From: Streptomyces gardneri
GTDB taxonomy: Bacteria; Actinomycetota; Actinomycetes; Streptomycetales; Streptomycetaceae
DNA length: 64,000 nucleotides
NCBI RefSeq assembly: GCF_006539185.1
Contig: NZ_BJMN01000039.1
Coordinates: forward strand, 1-64,000
Direction: 5' to 3'
Below are positions 17,209 to 25,804 of the stretch, piece after piece. Positions within the stretch are counted from its first letter, which is position 1, and each line of letters starts with the position of its first letter. The notes under the pieces were generated by a model that saw only the letters and a list, made by a program, of their open reading frames with translations, did not search any database and had not been told where the DNA came from. Position numbers and translations under genes: made by a program.

Positions 17209-17237
17209 CCGCAGTTTCGTCATTGACGAAACTGCGG
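17209..17237 (-). terminator. Perfect hairpin directly after the zinc-finger gene
   Basis: CCGCAGTTTCGTC and GACGAAACTGCGG (13 bp) around a 3-base loop, starting one base after the stop codon of the minus-strand gene at 17,238. Confidence 0.85.
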
Positions 17238-17723
17238 TTAATTCGGCGGCCCGTCCAGGGATGCGGCGTGGAGCCTGTACTGCACCACGGTGAGCAGGGA
17301 CTTGAGCTCGGCCTCAAGGTCCTGGAGCTCCTTGACGGATCCCCGGGTCCGCCTTGAGTGGATGTCGTCGCGAAGGTCAGCCAGGCGAGCAGTGACGGCT
17401 GCGACCTGAGACCACGCGCGGTAGTCGTCGTACTTGCGTTGCTGGTTGGCTCCTTGCCTGCAGCTGGGTGAGCAGTACTGCGGCGGCCGGCCGGTCGTGG
17501 CCCGGGGGGCGAAGCTCTCACCGCAGTGGGCACAGGGGCGGTCTTCACCGGGCTGGTACGGGGCCGTGAACTTCCGTCTCGCTCTTCGCTGGCAGGCCTC
17601 CGAGCAGTAGACCCTCGGCCGCCCACGACCACGCTCGGGCGGATACGGCTCCCTCCACTCATTCTCGCCGCATTCAGGACATGTTGTTAGGAAAGGGCTG
17701 CGGTCTGCCTCGTTGTCGGCCAC
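17238..17723 (-). CDS. Triple-CxxC zinc-finger protein (161 aa)
   Basis: GTG 17723. Three Cys pairs are laid out as zinc knuckles: CPECGENEW with YCSEACQRRA, then CAHCGESF with YCSPSC. A helical C-terminal half follows (VTARLADLRDDIHSRR, VKELQDLEAELKSLL), probably coiled-coil. The CxxC...YCSxxC units closely resemble those in the seven-repeat protein at 34,450-35,667, so the two share a module. Likely nucleic-acid or protein binding. Confidence 0.7.
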   Translation of the reverse strand: MADNEADRSPFLTTCPECGENEWREPYPPERGRGRPRVYCSEACQRRARRKFTAPYQPGEDRPCAHCGESFAPRATTGRPPQYCSPSCRQGANQQRKYDDYRAWSQVAAVTARLADLRDDIHSRRTRGSVKELQDLEAELKSLLTVVQYRLHAASLDGPPN

Positions 17724-17813
17724 GGTCTCAACGTACTGACATCGCGTAGCCAGCCGTCAGCTTCGGGTCGGGGGCGCGGACATAGAGGCCCGTCCTGAGC
17801 GGCAGGAGCTGCC

Positions 17814-18293
17814 CTATACCTCTGTGCGGTCCGCCCGGCGTCGCCGCCGGGTCGAGCAGTTGGTCTGGCGGGTAGTCCTTGGTGCAGCAACCGGCCTCGG
17901 CGGTCTGGTCGTCACCATGGGTCTGCCTTGGATCGTTTCCAAGGTCTGATGCGTGCCACTAGTGGAGTCCCGCACTCGGGACAGGGCGCGGGCGTCGCGG
18001 CGCGCGGCGGCGTTGCCGATCCGGTTCTGCCGAGGTCGGGGCTGGCGCGACTGCGAGGCGGCCAGTCGGCGCTTCGCGGCTTCCTGGAGTCGCTTGCGCT
18101 GCTTGCGCAGCTCCTCCTTCTTCGCGGCCTTCGACTTCGGCTTCCGGGGACGCTTCCAGATCGGCTGCCAGCCCAGGGGCTCGTCGGGATCCGGCTCCTG
18201 GTCCTCGGTGAGCGCGGCGGCCATCTGCTCGCGGGCGGCACGGGCACGGGCAAGCGCGTCGTCGGGGTTGGGGCGTTCTTCCGGGGTGTTCAC
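17814..18293 (-). CDS. Basic hypothetical protein (159 aa), 3' end uncertain
   Basis: GTG 18293 overlaps the upstream stop (GTGA). The reliable part is residues 1-110: NTPEERPNPDDALARARAA, DQEPDPDEPLGWQPIWKR, and a Lys/Arg-rich helix (KSKAAKKEELRKQRKRLQ). Near 17,990 the -1 frame reads CPECGTPLVARIRPWKRS and ends at 17,912; third-position GC does not choose between the tails. If a frameshift is present the true protein is shorter and ends with a Cys-pair motif. Confidence 0.5.
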   Translation of the reverse strand: MNTPEERPNPDDALARARAAREQMAAALTEDQEPDPDEPLGWQPIWKRPRKPKSKAAKKEELRKQRKRLQEAAKRRLAASQSRQPRPRQNRIGNAAARRDARALSRVRDSTSGTHQTLETIQGRPMVTTRPPRPVAAPRTTRQTNCSTRRRRRADRTEV

Positions 18294-19013
18294 GCGACTC
18301 CTCCTGCGGTTCGGCCCGGCGTGTGCTGGGTGCCGGGCTGCTGCTGGGTGTGCGGCGGCGGGGCCGTCGCCCGGGTGGGCTGCGGTCGGGGGCCGTGGGC
18401 GGCTTCGCGCGACCGCCGGCTGTCCTGGAGCGTGGCGGCCACCTTCGCGGCGGCGGCTTCCAAGGTCTGGCGCGTCCGTTCCACCGTGTCGACGCCGGTC
18501 TCCGGCTCCAGGAGGCGGCCGTCCCTCGGGCCGGTACGGAACGGCCGCGGGTACGACCTCGAAGCGGTGGGCACGGCGACGGCGTACAGCCGGGGCCGGG
18601 AGTTCAGGCGTTCCGCACGGCGCACCGCGTGGACCGGGCGGGCCAGGGCGTCGGCGGCGAGGCGGGCCCGCTCGTACGGCGGGGCGGTCCGCTTGCGGGT
18701 CAGCGGGCGCAGCACGGCCTGGTCCTCGGTGTCGCGCGGGTACAGGGCGCAGGTCGGCGGTCATCCTCCGACCGCGCCCGACGGGGCGGGTGTAGTCGTC
18801 GACGACCGTCTGCACGATCCGTTCGTCCAGGCCGGGTTCATGGCGGCGGCCGCGCAGGGCGTAGGCGAGGTGGCGGCGGGCTTCGGCGAGCAGGTGGTGG
18901 CGCGCGAAAGCGCCGCGCATCACGTAGACCACGGCGACGGTGTCCACGGCCGCCAGGACGACATCGACAACCGGCCGCGCCCGCGCCCACACCGCCGCGG
19001 CCGCCGCCCGCAC
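18290..19013 (-). pseudogene. Hypothetical gene truncated at the 5' end and frameshifted
   Basis: From GTG 19013 the frame gives a hydrophobic N-terminus (VVDVVLAAVDTVAVVYVMRG), then HHLLAEARRHLAYALRGR and IVQTVVDDYTRPVG. Near 18,745 the good frame changes by one base: MTADLR should run on to LYPRDTEDQAVLRPLTRK in the other frame, which continues to the stop at 18,290. One missing base in the GACCTGCGCCCTGTAC region explains it. Upstream of 19013 the same good frame continues about 35 codons (LTELRTRWRTSAIRAFGA) without a start until it meets the tpg relic, so the original start was lost there. Confidence 0.6.
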
Positions 19014-19099
19014 CCGTCCGGCGAGCCGGTAGACGGTGCAGGCGCCGAACGCCCGGATCGCCGAGGTGCGCCACCGCGTCCGCAGCTCGGTCAGCGACA

Positions 19100-19500
19100 G
19101 CAGCTCGGAACGGCTCGCGGCCGTCGTCCGAGCTGCCCTTGCCGACGAATCCGAAGTACGCCGTGACGTCCACCATCATGCCGCTGGTGGTGGACGCCTG
19201 TTCGCGAATCTGGGCTCTGACCTGCGGTTGCCACTCGGATTCGGTCTCCTCCATAGGGTGGCCTGGAACCGCTTTTGCGGGGGCGTCAGGGTCCCGGCGG
19301 GGTAGCCGCTCCACCGTGCGGCGGGAGACGCCCAGGCGCTCGGCCAGGGCCCTGGTCGAGCCCTTTGAGCGCGTGAGGAGGAATTTCATCTGGGCTGCGG
19401 ATTTCGGCGCGGGCCGGGTGAAAGCCTTCCGCTCCGCCCGTGCGAGGGCGGCCAGGACCTTGCCGCGGCCCGGGGCCAGCTGCTGTGAGTCGTTGATCGG
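19100..19500 (-). pseudogene. N-terminal fragment of a tpg-like terminal-protein gene
   Basis: The minus strand reads AERKAFTRPAPKSAAQMKFL, then RALAERLGVSRRTVERL and EWQPQVRAQIREQASTTSGM with VDVTAYFGFVG. This tracks the intact Tpg at 29,137 (FTRPAPKSAGAQMRYL, AQMLRVSQRTVERY, RWQPQIKAKA). Homology ends near 19,100 at the junction with the preceding relic. The 3' half is missing here; a C-terminal piece lies at 20,594-20,668 in the wrong order to be its simple continuation. Confidence 0.75.
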
Positions 19501-19575
19501 ACACCAGCCCGGGCGAGCTCGCGTTCCGCACCGGCCTGTCCGGGAAGCCCGCCGTGATCACCACACGCCATCTGT

Positions 19576-19674
19576 GCGGCGCAGCACCCGGGCACCCGGC
19601 TGTGCTCCCTGTGCGGGGCTGCGGCCGAACTCGATCCGGTCCTCAAGGGCTTCGATGCTGGCTTCGAAAGCTGA
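19576..19674 (+). pseudogene. 3' tail of an LCxLCG-family gene, copy 1
   Basis: Reads AAQHPGTRLCSLCGAAAELD then PVLKGFDAGFES and stop. Nearly the same DNA recurs at 20,672-20,760 (about 85 bases, roughly 88 percent identical by eye), so the two tails are direct repeats around the DUF3800 gene. No start or N-terminal part remains. Confidence 0.7.
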
Positions 19675-19709
19675 GGCGTGCGGCCCGAGACGCCGCATAA
19701 TCTATCGCT

Positions 19710-20417
19710 GTGCTGCTGACATACGTCGATGAGAGCCACTCGGCTGAGGTGTACTTCCTCGGAGCTGTGCTCTGCCCTGCAACCGAGGCCATATCGCTTA
19801 CCGAAGCCCTCGATGAGGTGGTTGCGAAGGCCGTTGATGCCTACGGCCAGATACCCCCGGAGACCGAACTGCACGGATATGACATCTTCCATGCCAAGGG
19901 GGACTGGAAGCACTTGTCCGGCATGGCCAGGGCGCGGATTGGTGTCTACGCCGACGCCCTCCAGGCCATCGCAGACCACGACGTAAAGATCGTTCTGACT
20001 GGTGTGGACCTCGTCGGTCTTCGGCAGCGTTATGGCAGCAATCATGATCACCCGCACTCGATCACGCTTACGCACTTGCTGGAGCGTGTGGACGAGTTCG
20101 CCAAGCGGCATGATGAGTTGGCCTTGATCATCGCCGATGAGTGCGAGGGACAGGACAACTACCGACGAGAGCTGCGGCACTACCGGACTACTGGGACCTG
20201 GGGCTACAAGGCGCGGAAGATCACCACCGTGGTCGACACCATGCACTTCGCCTCATCTTCGGCGAGTCGGCTGCTTCAAGCCGTCGACCTCGTTGCCTTC
20301 CTCCATCACCGCGTTCACATCGCGGCGGACAACGATCCGCGGGCCAAGAAGGCCAACCGGCTGCTCTGGTCGAGAGTCGAGCCTCGGGTGGTTCATCAGC
20401 GCGTCTGGTACCCCTAG
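19710..20417 (+). CDS. DUF3800 family protein (235 aa)
   Basis: GTG 19710. The opening LLTYVDESHSAEVYFLGAV is the DUF3800 signature (acidic D-E-S near the N-terminus, then a strand with LGAV). Later parts also fit: IADHDVKIVLTGVDLVG, LALIIADECEGQDNYRRELR and SRLLQAVDLVAFLHHR, with the late D-L-V-A block typical of the family. A TAATCT box about 8 bases before the start suggests a leaderless or near-leaderless transcript. The family is common in mobile and defence contexts; biochemical role not established to my knowledge. It stands alone between direct repeats. Confidence 0.8.
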   Translation: MLLTYVDESHSAEVYFLGAVLCPATEAISLTEALDEVVAKAVDAYGQIPPETELHGYDIFHAKGDWKHLSGMARARIGVYADALQAIADHDVKIVLTGVDLVGLRQRYGSNHDHPHSITLTHLLERVDEFAKRHDELALIIADECEGQDNYRRELRHYRTTGTWGYKARKITTVVDTMHFASSSASRLLQAVDLVAFLHHRVHIAADNDPRAKKANRLLWSRVEPRVVHQRVWYP

Positions 20418-20425
20418 ACGCACGA

Positions 20426-20449
20426 AGACCCCGCTCAGTGGCGGGGTCT
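20426..20449 (+). terminator. Hairpin terminator after DUF3800
   Basis: AGACCCCGC / GCGGGGTCT with a 6-base loop, eight bases after the DUF3800 stop. Confidence 0.8.
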
Positions 20450-20593
20450 AAGGCGATACGGGCGACAGCTTGCGCGGCCACCTGCGAGACGCACGCTAGC
20501 AGAATCCGCCAGGATCGGGAAGGGAGTATGCAGCCCACCCGGGCTCTGACCTGCACCTTTGTGATCCGATAAGGCCGACGGCCTGCTCTTCTC

Positions 20594-20668
20594 CTACGGG
20601 TCGAACTCGAGGCCGCCGACGCGGCGGCCGCGGTCCTGGAAGTAGATCTCACCCTGGACCGGGCCTTG
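20594..20668 (-). pseudogene. C-terminal fragment of a tpg-like gene
   Basis: The minus strand reads GEIYFQDRGRRVGGLEFDP and stop, matching REVYFQDDGRRAGSL ... EFEL at the end of the intact Tpg. DNA identity is also visible (CCTGGAAGTAGA(T/C)CTC on the plus strand in both). Only about 20 codons remain. Confidence 0.65.
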
Positions 20669-20776
20669 GACGCGGCGCAGCACCCGGGCACCCGGCTGTG
20701 CTGCCTGTGCGGCGCGGCGGCCGAACTCGATCCGGTCCTCAAGGGCTTCGACCGCGGCTTCGGCGGCGAGGACTAG
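20648..20776 (+). pseudogene. 3' tail of an LCxLCG-family gene, copy 2
   Basis: Reads LTLDRALDAAQHPGTRLCCL then CGAAAELDPVLKGFDRGF and stop. The frame is open further upstream, but that part lies antisense to the tpg fragment and is probably not original. Paralogous to 19,576-19,674 and 36,055-36,284. Confidence 0.6.
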
Positions 20777-21117
20777 CGCTCGGACGGCTCTTCCGGGCTA
20801 GGTTCGCGCGCCCGGATCTCGCTGCGGCAGTCCTTGCAGTCCACGGTGGTGCGCAGCACCGCGTACCGGACGCCCACGGATGTGCTGTAGGTGCCCTCGA
20901 TTCGGTAGCTCCCGCATTCTGGGCAGGGCGTGGCCTGGAAGTCCTTCTCTCGCAGGGACTCATGGAAGCAAGAGCCTGTGGTCTGCGCAGACGTGCTTCC
21001 CGGGCCTCGTACGCGGGGTCCGGGCGGGGCCGCTCGGACGTACCATCCTCGGACCGAGAACGAGGGGTGCTGGCATGCACCAGGCGGAGCGTTTCGCCCG
21101 GTGCCGGCTTCGTTCAC
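20773..21117 (-). CDS. Zinc-ribbon hypothetical protein (up to 114 aa)
   Basis: The C-terminal 60 residues are convincing: LREKDFQATPCPECGSYR, then VDCKDCRSEIRARE form a four-cysteine ribbon. The part upstream of LREKDF is Pro/Gly-rich and less certain, so the true start may be internal; no good RBS was found. It overlaps the tail of the preceding relic by four bases on the other strand. Function unknown. Confidence 0.5.
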   Translation of the reverse strand: MNEAGTGRNAPPGACQHPSFSVRGWYVRAAPPGPRVRGPGSTSAQTTGSCFHESLREKDFQATPCPECGSYRIEGTYSTSVGVRYAVLRTTVDCKDCRSEIRAREPSPEEPSER

Positions 21118-21121
21118 TTCA

Positions 21122-21169
21122 GGCAGAGGGTCGGCCGACGCGGACTTCCGCAGCGTCCGACCCTCTGCC
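21122..21169 (-). terminator. Hairpin terminator of the GIY-YIG gene
   Basis: GGCAGAGGGTCGG / CCGACCCTCTGCC (13 bp) with a 22-base inner part that can itself fold. It ends nine bases before the stop of the minus-strand gene at 21,178. Confidence 0.8.
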
Positions 21170-21177
21170 CTGTAGGC

Positions 21178-21690
21178 TCAGATGTGTACAAGCCTGTGTG
21201 CGTCGAGTTCCCGGGCGAGAACCGATGGCGGGCGGTCCAGTTCGATCCGGGGGTGGGCACTGCCGTCGAGCGGGGCCAGGCGGCGCGCTGCCCAGCCTTC
21301 CGCCGCCCGGACAACGTCGAGCGGTGCATCGGGCCGGATGGGGATGACCGTCAGCAGCGCCCAGTCGGCCCGGCGCCGTTGCCCCTTGGCCACGTAACGG
21401 AAGTGCTCCGCCAGCCGGTCACCGACGGCCGTTGCCCCGCCGCGGCAGACGCTGCCGACGTACCGGCACTGGCCCTGAACGTCCCACGCGGTGTAGACCG
21501 CAGAGCGACAGCGGATCTGGCGGCGCACGGTATCAGGCAGGGCGCGCGAGGCGAGGTACTCCAGGGCCACACCGGTGGGAGCTTCGAGCGTGAGCGGCAG
21601 CGACGGGTGTACGAGACCTTTCAGCAGCCGCGCCGTACCGGCGACCTCGCGGTGCAGCCGCGCCGGAATCCGCGGCTGGCCCCCGCTCAC
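21178..21690 (-). CDS. GIY-YIG-nuclease-like protein (170 aa)
   Basis: The core at about 65-130 reads SAVYTAWDVQGQCRYVGSV, then VGDRLAEHFRYVA: a Y-(T)-A strand, YVG in place of YIG, then Arg and His on the next helix, as in GIY-YIG endonucleases. Glu (AAEGWAARR, about 145) could be the metal ligand. The N-terminal 60 residues are unassigned. ATG 21690 overlaps the upstream stop (ATGA), so it is translationally coupled to the large ParB-like gene. Predicted sequence- or structure-specific DNA cleavage; partner relation inferred from coupling. Confidence 0.65.
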   Translation of the reverse strand: MSGGQPRIPARLHREVAGTARLLKGLVHPSLPLTLEAPTGVALEYLASRALPDTVRRQIRCRSAVYTAWDVQGQCRYVGSVCRGGATAVGDRLAEHFRYVAKGQRRRADWALLTVIPIRPDAPLDVVRAAEGWAARRLAPLDGSAHPRIELDRPPSVLARELDAHRLVHI

Positions 21691-23831
21691 TCGTCGTCCT
21701 CGTCATCGAAGCTGACCGTGACCGCGGGCTCCGGGGCGTTCCGGATCAGGATCTTCGTGATCTTCTCCAGGCGGTCCGTGAGCTCGTCGACCCCTTCGGC
21801 GCTGCCGAACACGTCGCGCCCCTGAGTGGAGACGAGGCTCTTGAGCCCCTGGGCGGCCTTCATGGCGCCGGTGACGGAGGTGTCCAGGAGCCGGCGCAGC
21901 CTGACGTCCTCGGCCTCACCGGTACCGTCGGCTTCTCCGCCGCCGGACTGGCTGGTGCTCTGCTTGGTGGAGCTGATGGTCTCCTTGGCCTGCTTCTGAT
22001 CGGCAGCGAAGACCAGGTCCCACTCGTAGACCAGCGTCACCTGGGCGCCGGCCCGGTCCGTGACCGGGTCGCCGTCCTGGACGAGAACCCCGTCCACCTC
22101 GTGCGTACGCGTGTGGAACATCTTGGGCTGCACGGAGGCGTCGGAGGCCACGTGCGCCGAGGCGATGGAGTGCAGCATCCGCAGACCGCCGACCGTGCGC
22201 GACAGCACCGTCAGCAGGCGGTTAGGGGTGGCCCGGAAGGGCGCGTTGCGGTCGTTGCGCTCGACGCCGAGCTTGGATCCGCGGTCGCGCGTGATGAGAC
22301 CGGCGAGCATGGCCGCCGTACCGCCGAGCACCGTGAGCTCCGCGACGGCGCTCTGCTCCCCCTTCACGGCGCGCTCCAGCACCTCGTCGAGTACGGCGTG
22401 GGGGTCGGCACCGGCGGTCAGGGTCCAGGAGGTCTTCCAGACGGTGTCGGTGATGTTTCCACCGTTGCCGAAGGCGCGCAGTACGTGCTCCAGCCCTTCC
22501 TGGCTGCGGTAGGCGGACAGGGCGACGGTGGCCAGCCGCTCGCTCAGCCACTGCCGGTCGATCTTCCGTCGGCCGAACTCGGAGCGGATCAGCTCGTTCA
22601 TGCTCTCCGCAGCACCGGCGAGCACGGTGTGCTGGTGGACGGCGGCGGACCAGAGCCTGTGTGCGGGAACGCCGAGCAGCTCGTGCATCTTGGCGGGGCC
22701 GACGTCTCCGCTCAGCACGCGCGAGGTCGCCGCCGAGACGACATCAGCGGCCGCTGCGCGCCGGTACACGCGCTGCATGCCCTGGGTGTGCTGGGCCGCG
22801 TCGGCCCAAGGGGTGACGTGGATGTGAATGCTGGCCAGCAGGTCGTCCCGGGCGGTGACCAGGTCGCCGAGGTGTCCGCCGTCCTTGTCGCGGCCGCCGA
22901 CCACGACAACTGCGGGGAGGGTGAGCGTGTGCCCCTCGCGGCGGGTTTCCTCCGTCAGGACCGCCTCGGCCAGGCCCCGGCGCACACGGTCGGCCATCAG
23001 CTCGACGTCACGGCGGGCGGCGCGGTAGTCCGCCGCCTTGCGGCCGCCGCGGCCGACCGGCCCGATCACGGTGTTCACGCAGGCCGCCGCCGCGGCGTCG
23101 ATGTCGCCGCCGGTCCGCGCGAGCCACATGCTCACCAGCCTGCTGTTGCCGTCGCCGGCCACGAGGTACGTCTCTGCGGTGCCATCGTCGTAGACCACTC
23201 GTACGACGAACAGCATCACCGGCTCCTTGACGCCCTGCTGGAGCACACTGTCCGTGTAGTCGTTCGCCCCCTTGTGGGTGCTGATGGTCTGACGCATGCT
23301 CTCGGTCACGGCCTTGGCGAGGGCTGCGCGGTCGCGCATGCGCACCTCGAGAATGGCCAGCGGACGCCGCTCGCCGTCGATGGTCGCGTGGTGCGTGGTG
23401 TACGTCGTCGCCGCGGTTACCGGCGGCACGATGTCCATCGCGGTCCGCTGCTGGTGCAGCCAGCGCTGGTTCGTGAAGTCGGGGAGCACGTCCAGGTCGG
23501 TGAACCGCTGGTGCGGGGCGGTGACGTACAGGGTGCCGTTGACGACAGGCTTGGGTACCAGCAGGTTGACTGCAGAGTCGCTACTGCCGTGAACGGCCGT
23601 CAGGGCGCCGAGCACGTCGGGGTTCACCGCGCCGGAGGTGATGGTGCTGGCTGCCTCGTCGTCGAGGGCGGCGCGGGGGTTGACCAGCAGCCCCTTGCGT
23701 ACGGAACGGAGCTGGGTCACGGGCACGGGACCGGGTACGGAGTCCGGACGCCGCAGGATCGGGGGCAGAGCGCCGCCCTGCTCGTCGCCGTAGGTTTCGA
23801 ATTCGGGGCTGTGGTAAGCCACCTGAGTCAC
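21687..23831 (-). CDS. Large protein with a ParB-like N-terminal domain (714 aa)
   Basis: GTG 23831 is proposed (VTQVAYHSPEFETYG); GTG 23870 is an alternative. Residues about 165-260 resemble a ParB/sulfiredoxin fold: RRPLAILEVRMRDRAALAKA, then VLQQGVKEPVMLFVVRVVYD and TYLVAGDGNSRLVSMWLA, like the G-x-x-x-P-V-x-V ... x-D-G-x-x-R-L pattern. The rest is helical with no recognised domain (ELLGVPAHRLWSAAVHQH, a linker rich in Ser/Gly/Thr, and an acidic tail FDDEDDE). Co-operonic with the GIY-YIG gene. ParB-like domains read DNA or bind CTP, or act as nucleases; which applies is open. Confidence 0.6.
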   Translation of the reverse strand: MTQVAYHSPEFETYGDEQGGALPPILRRPDSVPGPVPVTQLRSVRKGLLVNPRAALDDEAASTITSGAVNPDVLGALTAVHGSSDSAVNLLVPKPVVNGTLYVTAPHQRFTDLDVLPDFTNQRWLHQQRTAMDIVPPVTAATTYTTHHATIDGERRPLAILEVRMRDRAALAKAVTESMRQTISTHKGANDYTDSVLQQGVKEPVMLFVVRVVYDDGTAETYLVAGDGNSRLVSMWLARTGGDIDAAAAACVNTVIGPVGRGGRKAADYRAARRDVELMADRVRRGLAEAVLTEETRREGHTLTLPAVVVVGGRDKDGGHLGDLVTARDDLLASIHIHVTPWADAAQHTQGMQRVYRRAAAADVVSAATSRVLSGDVGPAKMHELLGVPAHRLWSAAVHQHTVLAGAAESMNELIRSEFGRRKIDRQWLSERLATVALSAYRSQEGLEHVLRAFGNGGNITDTVWKTSWTLTAGADPHAVLDEVLERAVKGEQSAVAELTVLGGTAAMLAGLITRDRGSKLGVERNDRNAPFRATPNRLLTVLSRTVGGLRMLHSIASAHVASDASVQPKMFHTRTHEVDGVLVQDGDPVTDRAGAQVTLVYEWDLVFAADQKQAKETISSTKQSTSQSGGGEADGTGEAEDVRLRRLLDTSVTGAMKAAQGLKSLVSTQGRDVFGSAEGVDELTDRLEKITKILIRNAPEPAVTVSFDDEDDE

Positions 23832-24386
23832 CCTCTCGAGACGGGCGCGCTGTAGGGGACGTGGTCCCACACGGTTCCGGGCTGGTGCTCGGAACCCCGC
23901 TGCGCGCCGGCCCCAGGGGGCGGCGAGCGCCGTCGCTTCTCTGTACCGGCTCTTGGTCCGGCTCGATCAGCGCCGTCCGGCATTCCCCGAAAACCAGGCG
24001 AGCTGCTGGTCGGCCGGTCCTGGTATGGACGCGGACTCCCGCCAATGACGGGTGCCAGCCGCTCTTCACCCCTTGCCTTTTGTGTGCGAGGGATGCGGTT
24101 CCGAATAGCCGAGGCGGTGTGCGCGGTCGGCGCAGGCATGCCTGTCCGACTGGGCGACTCTATCGCATGATCAGACAACTCGCCGAGCTTTATTGCGGAT
24201 TGACAGCCCACCAGGTGATCTTGGGCGTCCCCGTGAAGGTGCTATCGAACGACGGTGGAGTGGTTCTGTCTGGACTGGTGGGCGTGAGTCACGCTGGCCT
24301 CCTCGAATCGGACGACCGTACGGCGATCCGTGCATGTGTGCGGCTGTTGGGTCGGTGTTGTCAGAGCTCGCTGTCACCATCCAGGC
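23832..24386. other. Intergenic region between divergent genes
   Basis: 555 bases without a convincing gene. AT-richer patches near 24,170-24,215 could hold promoters for the flanking divergent genes. No repeat or RNA recognised. Confidence 0.4.
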
Positions 24387-25670
24387 ATGGCCCAGATCAG
24401 CCCCAAGCTCGCCCGCACCTACTTCGCGGAGATCTCCGCCGGCTCCGCCGTCCCGCTCGACCTGGACGATCTCGTGCGCATGGTGCGGCTGCGCCAGCAC
24501 GGCCACGTCGTCATTGGCGACATCGCGATCCGCTGCTACAAGAACAAGTCGAAGTGGACCTACGACGAACGCGACATCCGCCGCGCCGCCCGGGCTCTCA
24601 CGGACTTCCCCATCGACTTCGACGACGTTATCGAAGTCCAGCTCCCGCCCTACCGCGACCGCGACGAGCAGGACCCGGAGGAACAAGGCCGGGCGGACTG
24701 GCGGGGGACCATCGCGGCGTGGATGTTCTGGCGCGCCCGCCACAAGCACCGGCTGGAGCGGCCAGCGGAGGAATGGAACGATGAGAGCTGGCAGCGCATC
24801 GGTCCGGACGGTCTTCCCGGTGAGCTGACCTGGGAGGAGTTCGCCGCAGCCTCCAGCGACTGCCGGCGGACCATCGCCAACACCCGGCCGCTGCAGCTGA
24901 TTACCCGTTCCGGCGGCAGCCTGTTCCTGCCAAGGGCCTACGCCGAACTCCTCGACCGCTGGGAGCAGGTGACAGAGGGCATCATTGACCGGGCCCGGAC
25001 CTGCAGCCGCTGCCAGGCGCAGGGCCCGCGATGGGGCGGCTGGCGCACCCCCAGCCCGCGCGGCTACGACACCTTGTGCCCGCCGTGCTCAGGAGCGACG
25101 TTCCAGCGGTACACCGGGCGCCTGCGCGGCGTGCAGTACGAATCGTCCCGCACACGCGGCACCCGGGCCGACGACTACCTGTGCCGGCTGTGCGCCGAGA
25201 CCCGGGCGGCGGCGTGGGATCACTGCCACGACCACGGCTACGTCCGCGGCCCGCTGTGCGGCAGCTGCAACACCTACGAGGGGAAGAGCACTCCGCAGTC
25301 GTTCCTGCAGGACCATGAGGGCGCCGCGCTGCACCTGCTGGAGTGCCTCGGATGCCTGGACCGACGTACCTTGCCTGCCCGGTACCACGCCGCGATCGCC
25401 CAGATGCAGGTAGAGGCGACCGAGCGCCACCGCATCAGTTCCCGCCGGTGCCGGCGGGAGCCGTGGCTGAAGAACGTGGAGCTCGCCCACGGGAGGTACC
25501 GCTTCGAGCTGTCCTGCTGGTGGCATGAGGCGGAGTGGACGAAGGACGTCACGGTCGCCGAGACCTCGGCGCTCGTACGGAACTTCGTCCTCCACGCGCT
25601 CGCGGCCGCGCATCCGGAAGCCGGGGTGCCGACCCCGCGCGCGGCATCAGACACTCCGTCGCGAGCATGA
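24387..25670 (+). CDS. Recombination endonuclease VII-domain protein (427 aa)
   Basis: ATG 24387 (MAQISPKLARTYF). The C-terminal half carries the endonuclease VII core: CRLCAETRAAAWDHCHDH followed by YVRGPLCGSCNTYEGK, i.e. the zinc cysteines and the DHCHxxGxxRGPLCxxCN beta-beta-alpha nuclease motif. A second Cys cluster (CSRCQ ... CPPCSG) precedes it. The N-terminal ~200 residues (YKNKSKWTYDERDIRRAAR, WMFWRARHKHRLERPAEEW) are unassigned, perhaps a targeting domain. A sister protein with the same core but a different N-terminus is at 43,172. The fold comes from phage junction-resolving nucleases; in Streptomyces such proteins are frequent in accessory regions. Confidence 0.82.
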   Translation: MAQISPKLARTYFAEISAGSAVPLDLDDLVRMVRLRQHGHVVIGDIAIRCYKNKSKWTYDERDIRRAARALTDFPIDFDDVIEVQLPPYRDRDEQDPEEQGRADWRGTIAAWMFWRARHKHRLERPAEEWNDESWQRIGPDGLPGELTWEEFAAASSDCRRTIANTRPLQLITRSGGSLFLPRAYAELLDRWEQVTEGIIDRARTCSRCQAQGPRWGGWRTPSPRGYDTLCPPCSGATFQRYTGRLRGVQYESSRTRGTRADDYLCRLCAETRAAAWDHCHDHGYVRGPLCGSCNTYEGKSTPQSFLQDHEGAALHLLECLGCLDRRTLPARYHAAIAQMQVEATERHRISSRRCRREPWLKNVELAHGRYRFELSCWWHEAEWTKDVTVAETSALVRNFVLHALAAAHPEAGVPTPRAASDTPSRA

Positions 25671-25724
25671 CATCGACGTCTGGTCTTAGCGATGCCGCGG
25701 GTGACGTAATGTTGCGGCTACCGA

Positions 25725-25798
25725 CGCGGGGTGGAGCAGCTCGGTAGCTCGCTGGGCTCATAACCCAGAGGTCGCAGGTTCAAATCCTGTCCCCGCTA
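25725..25798 (+). tRNA. Initiator-type tRNA-Met (CAT)
   Basis: A full cloverleaf can be drawn: acceptor CGCGGGG/CCCCGCT, D stem GAGC/GCTC, anticodon loop CTCATAA, T arm GCAGG-TTCAAAT-CCTGT. The anticodon stem has GGG/CCC pairs next to the loop and position 1 (C) is unpaired with position 72 (T): both are initiator hallmarks. The usual 72 is A, so one base differs. No CCA is encoded. A strong hairpin follows. Confidence 0.9.
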
Positions 25799-25804
25799 CT
25801 GAAC

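Noticed and set aside
20600..20660. Plus-strand extension of LCxLCG copy 2 (VELEAADAAAAVLEVDL)
   Set aside because: This stretch is the antisense of a recognisable tpg 3' end, so the open frame is probably accidental; only the part from LTLD on is kept.
22101..23855. Long plus-strand ORF opposite the ParB-like gene
   Set aside because: Mirror frame of a well-supported minus-strand gene, with shadow-type composition rich in Gly, Val, His and Arg.
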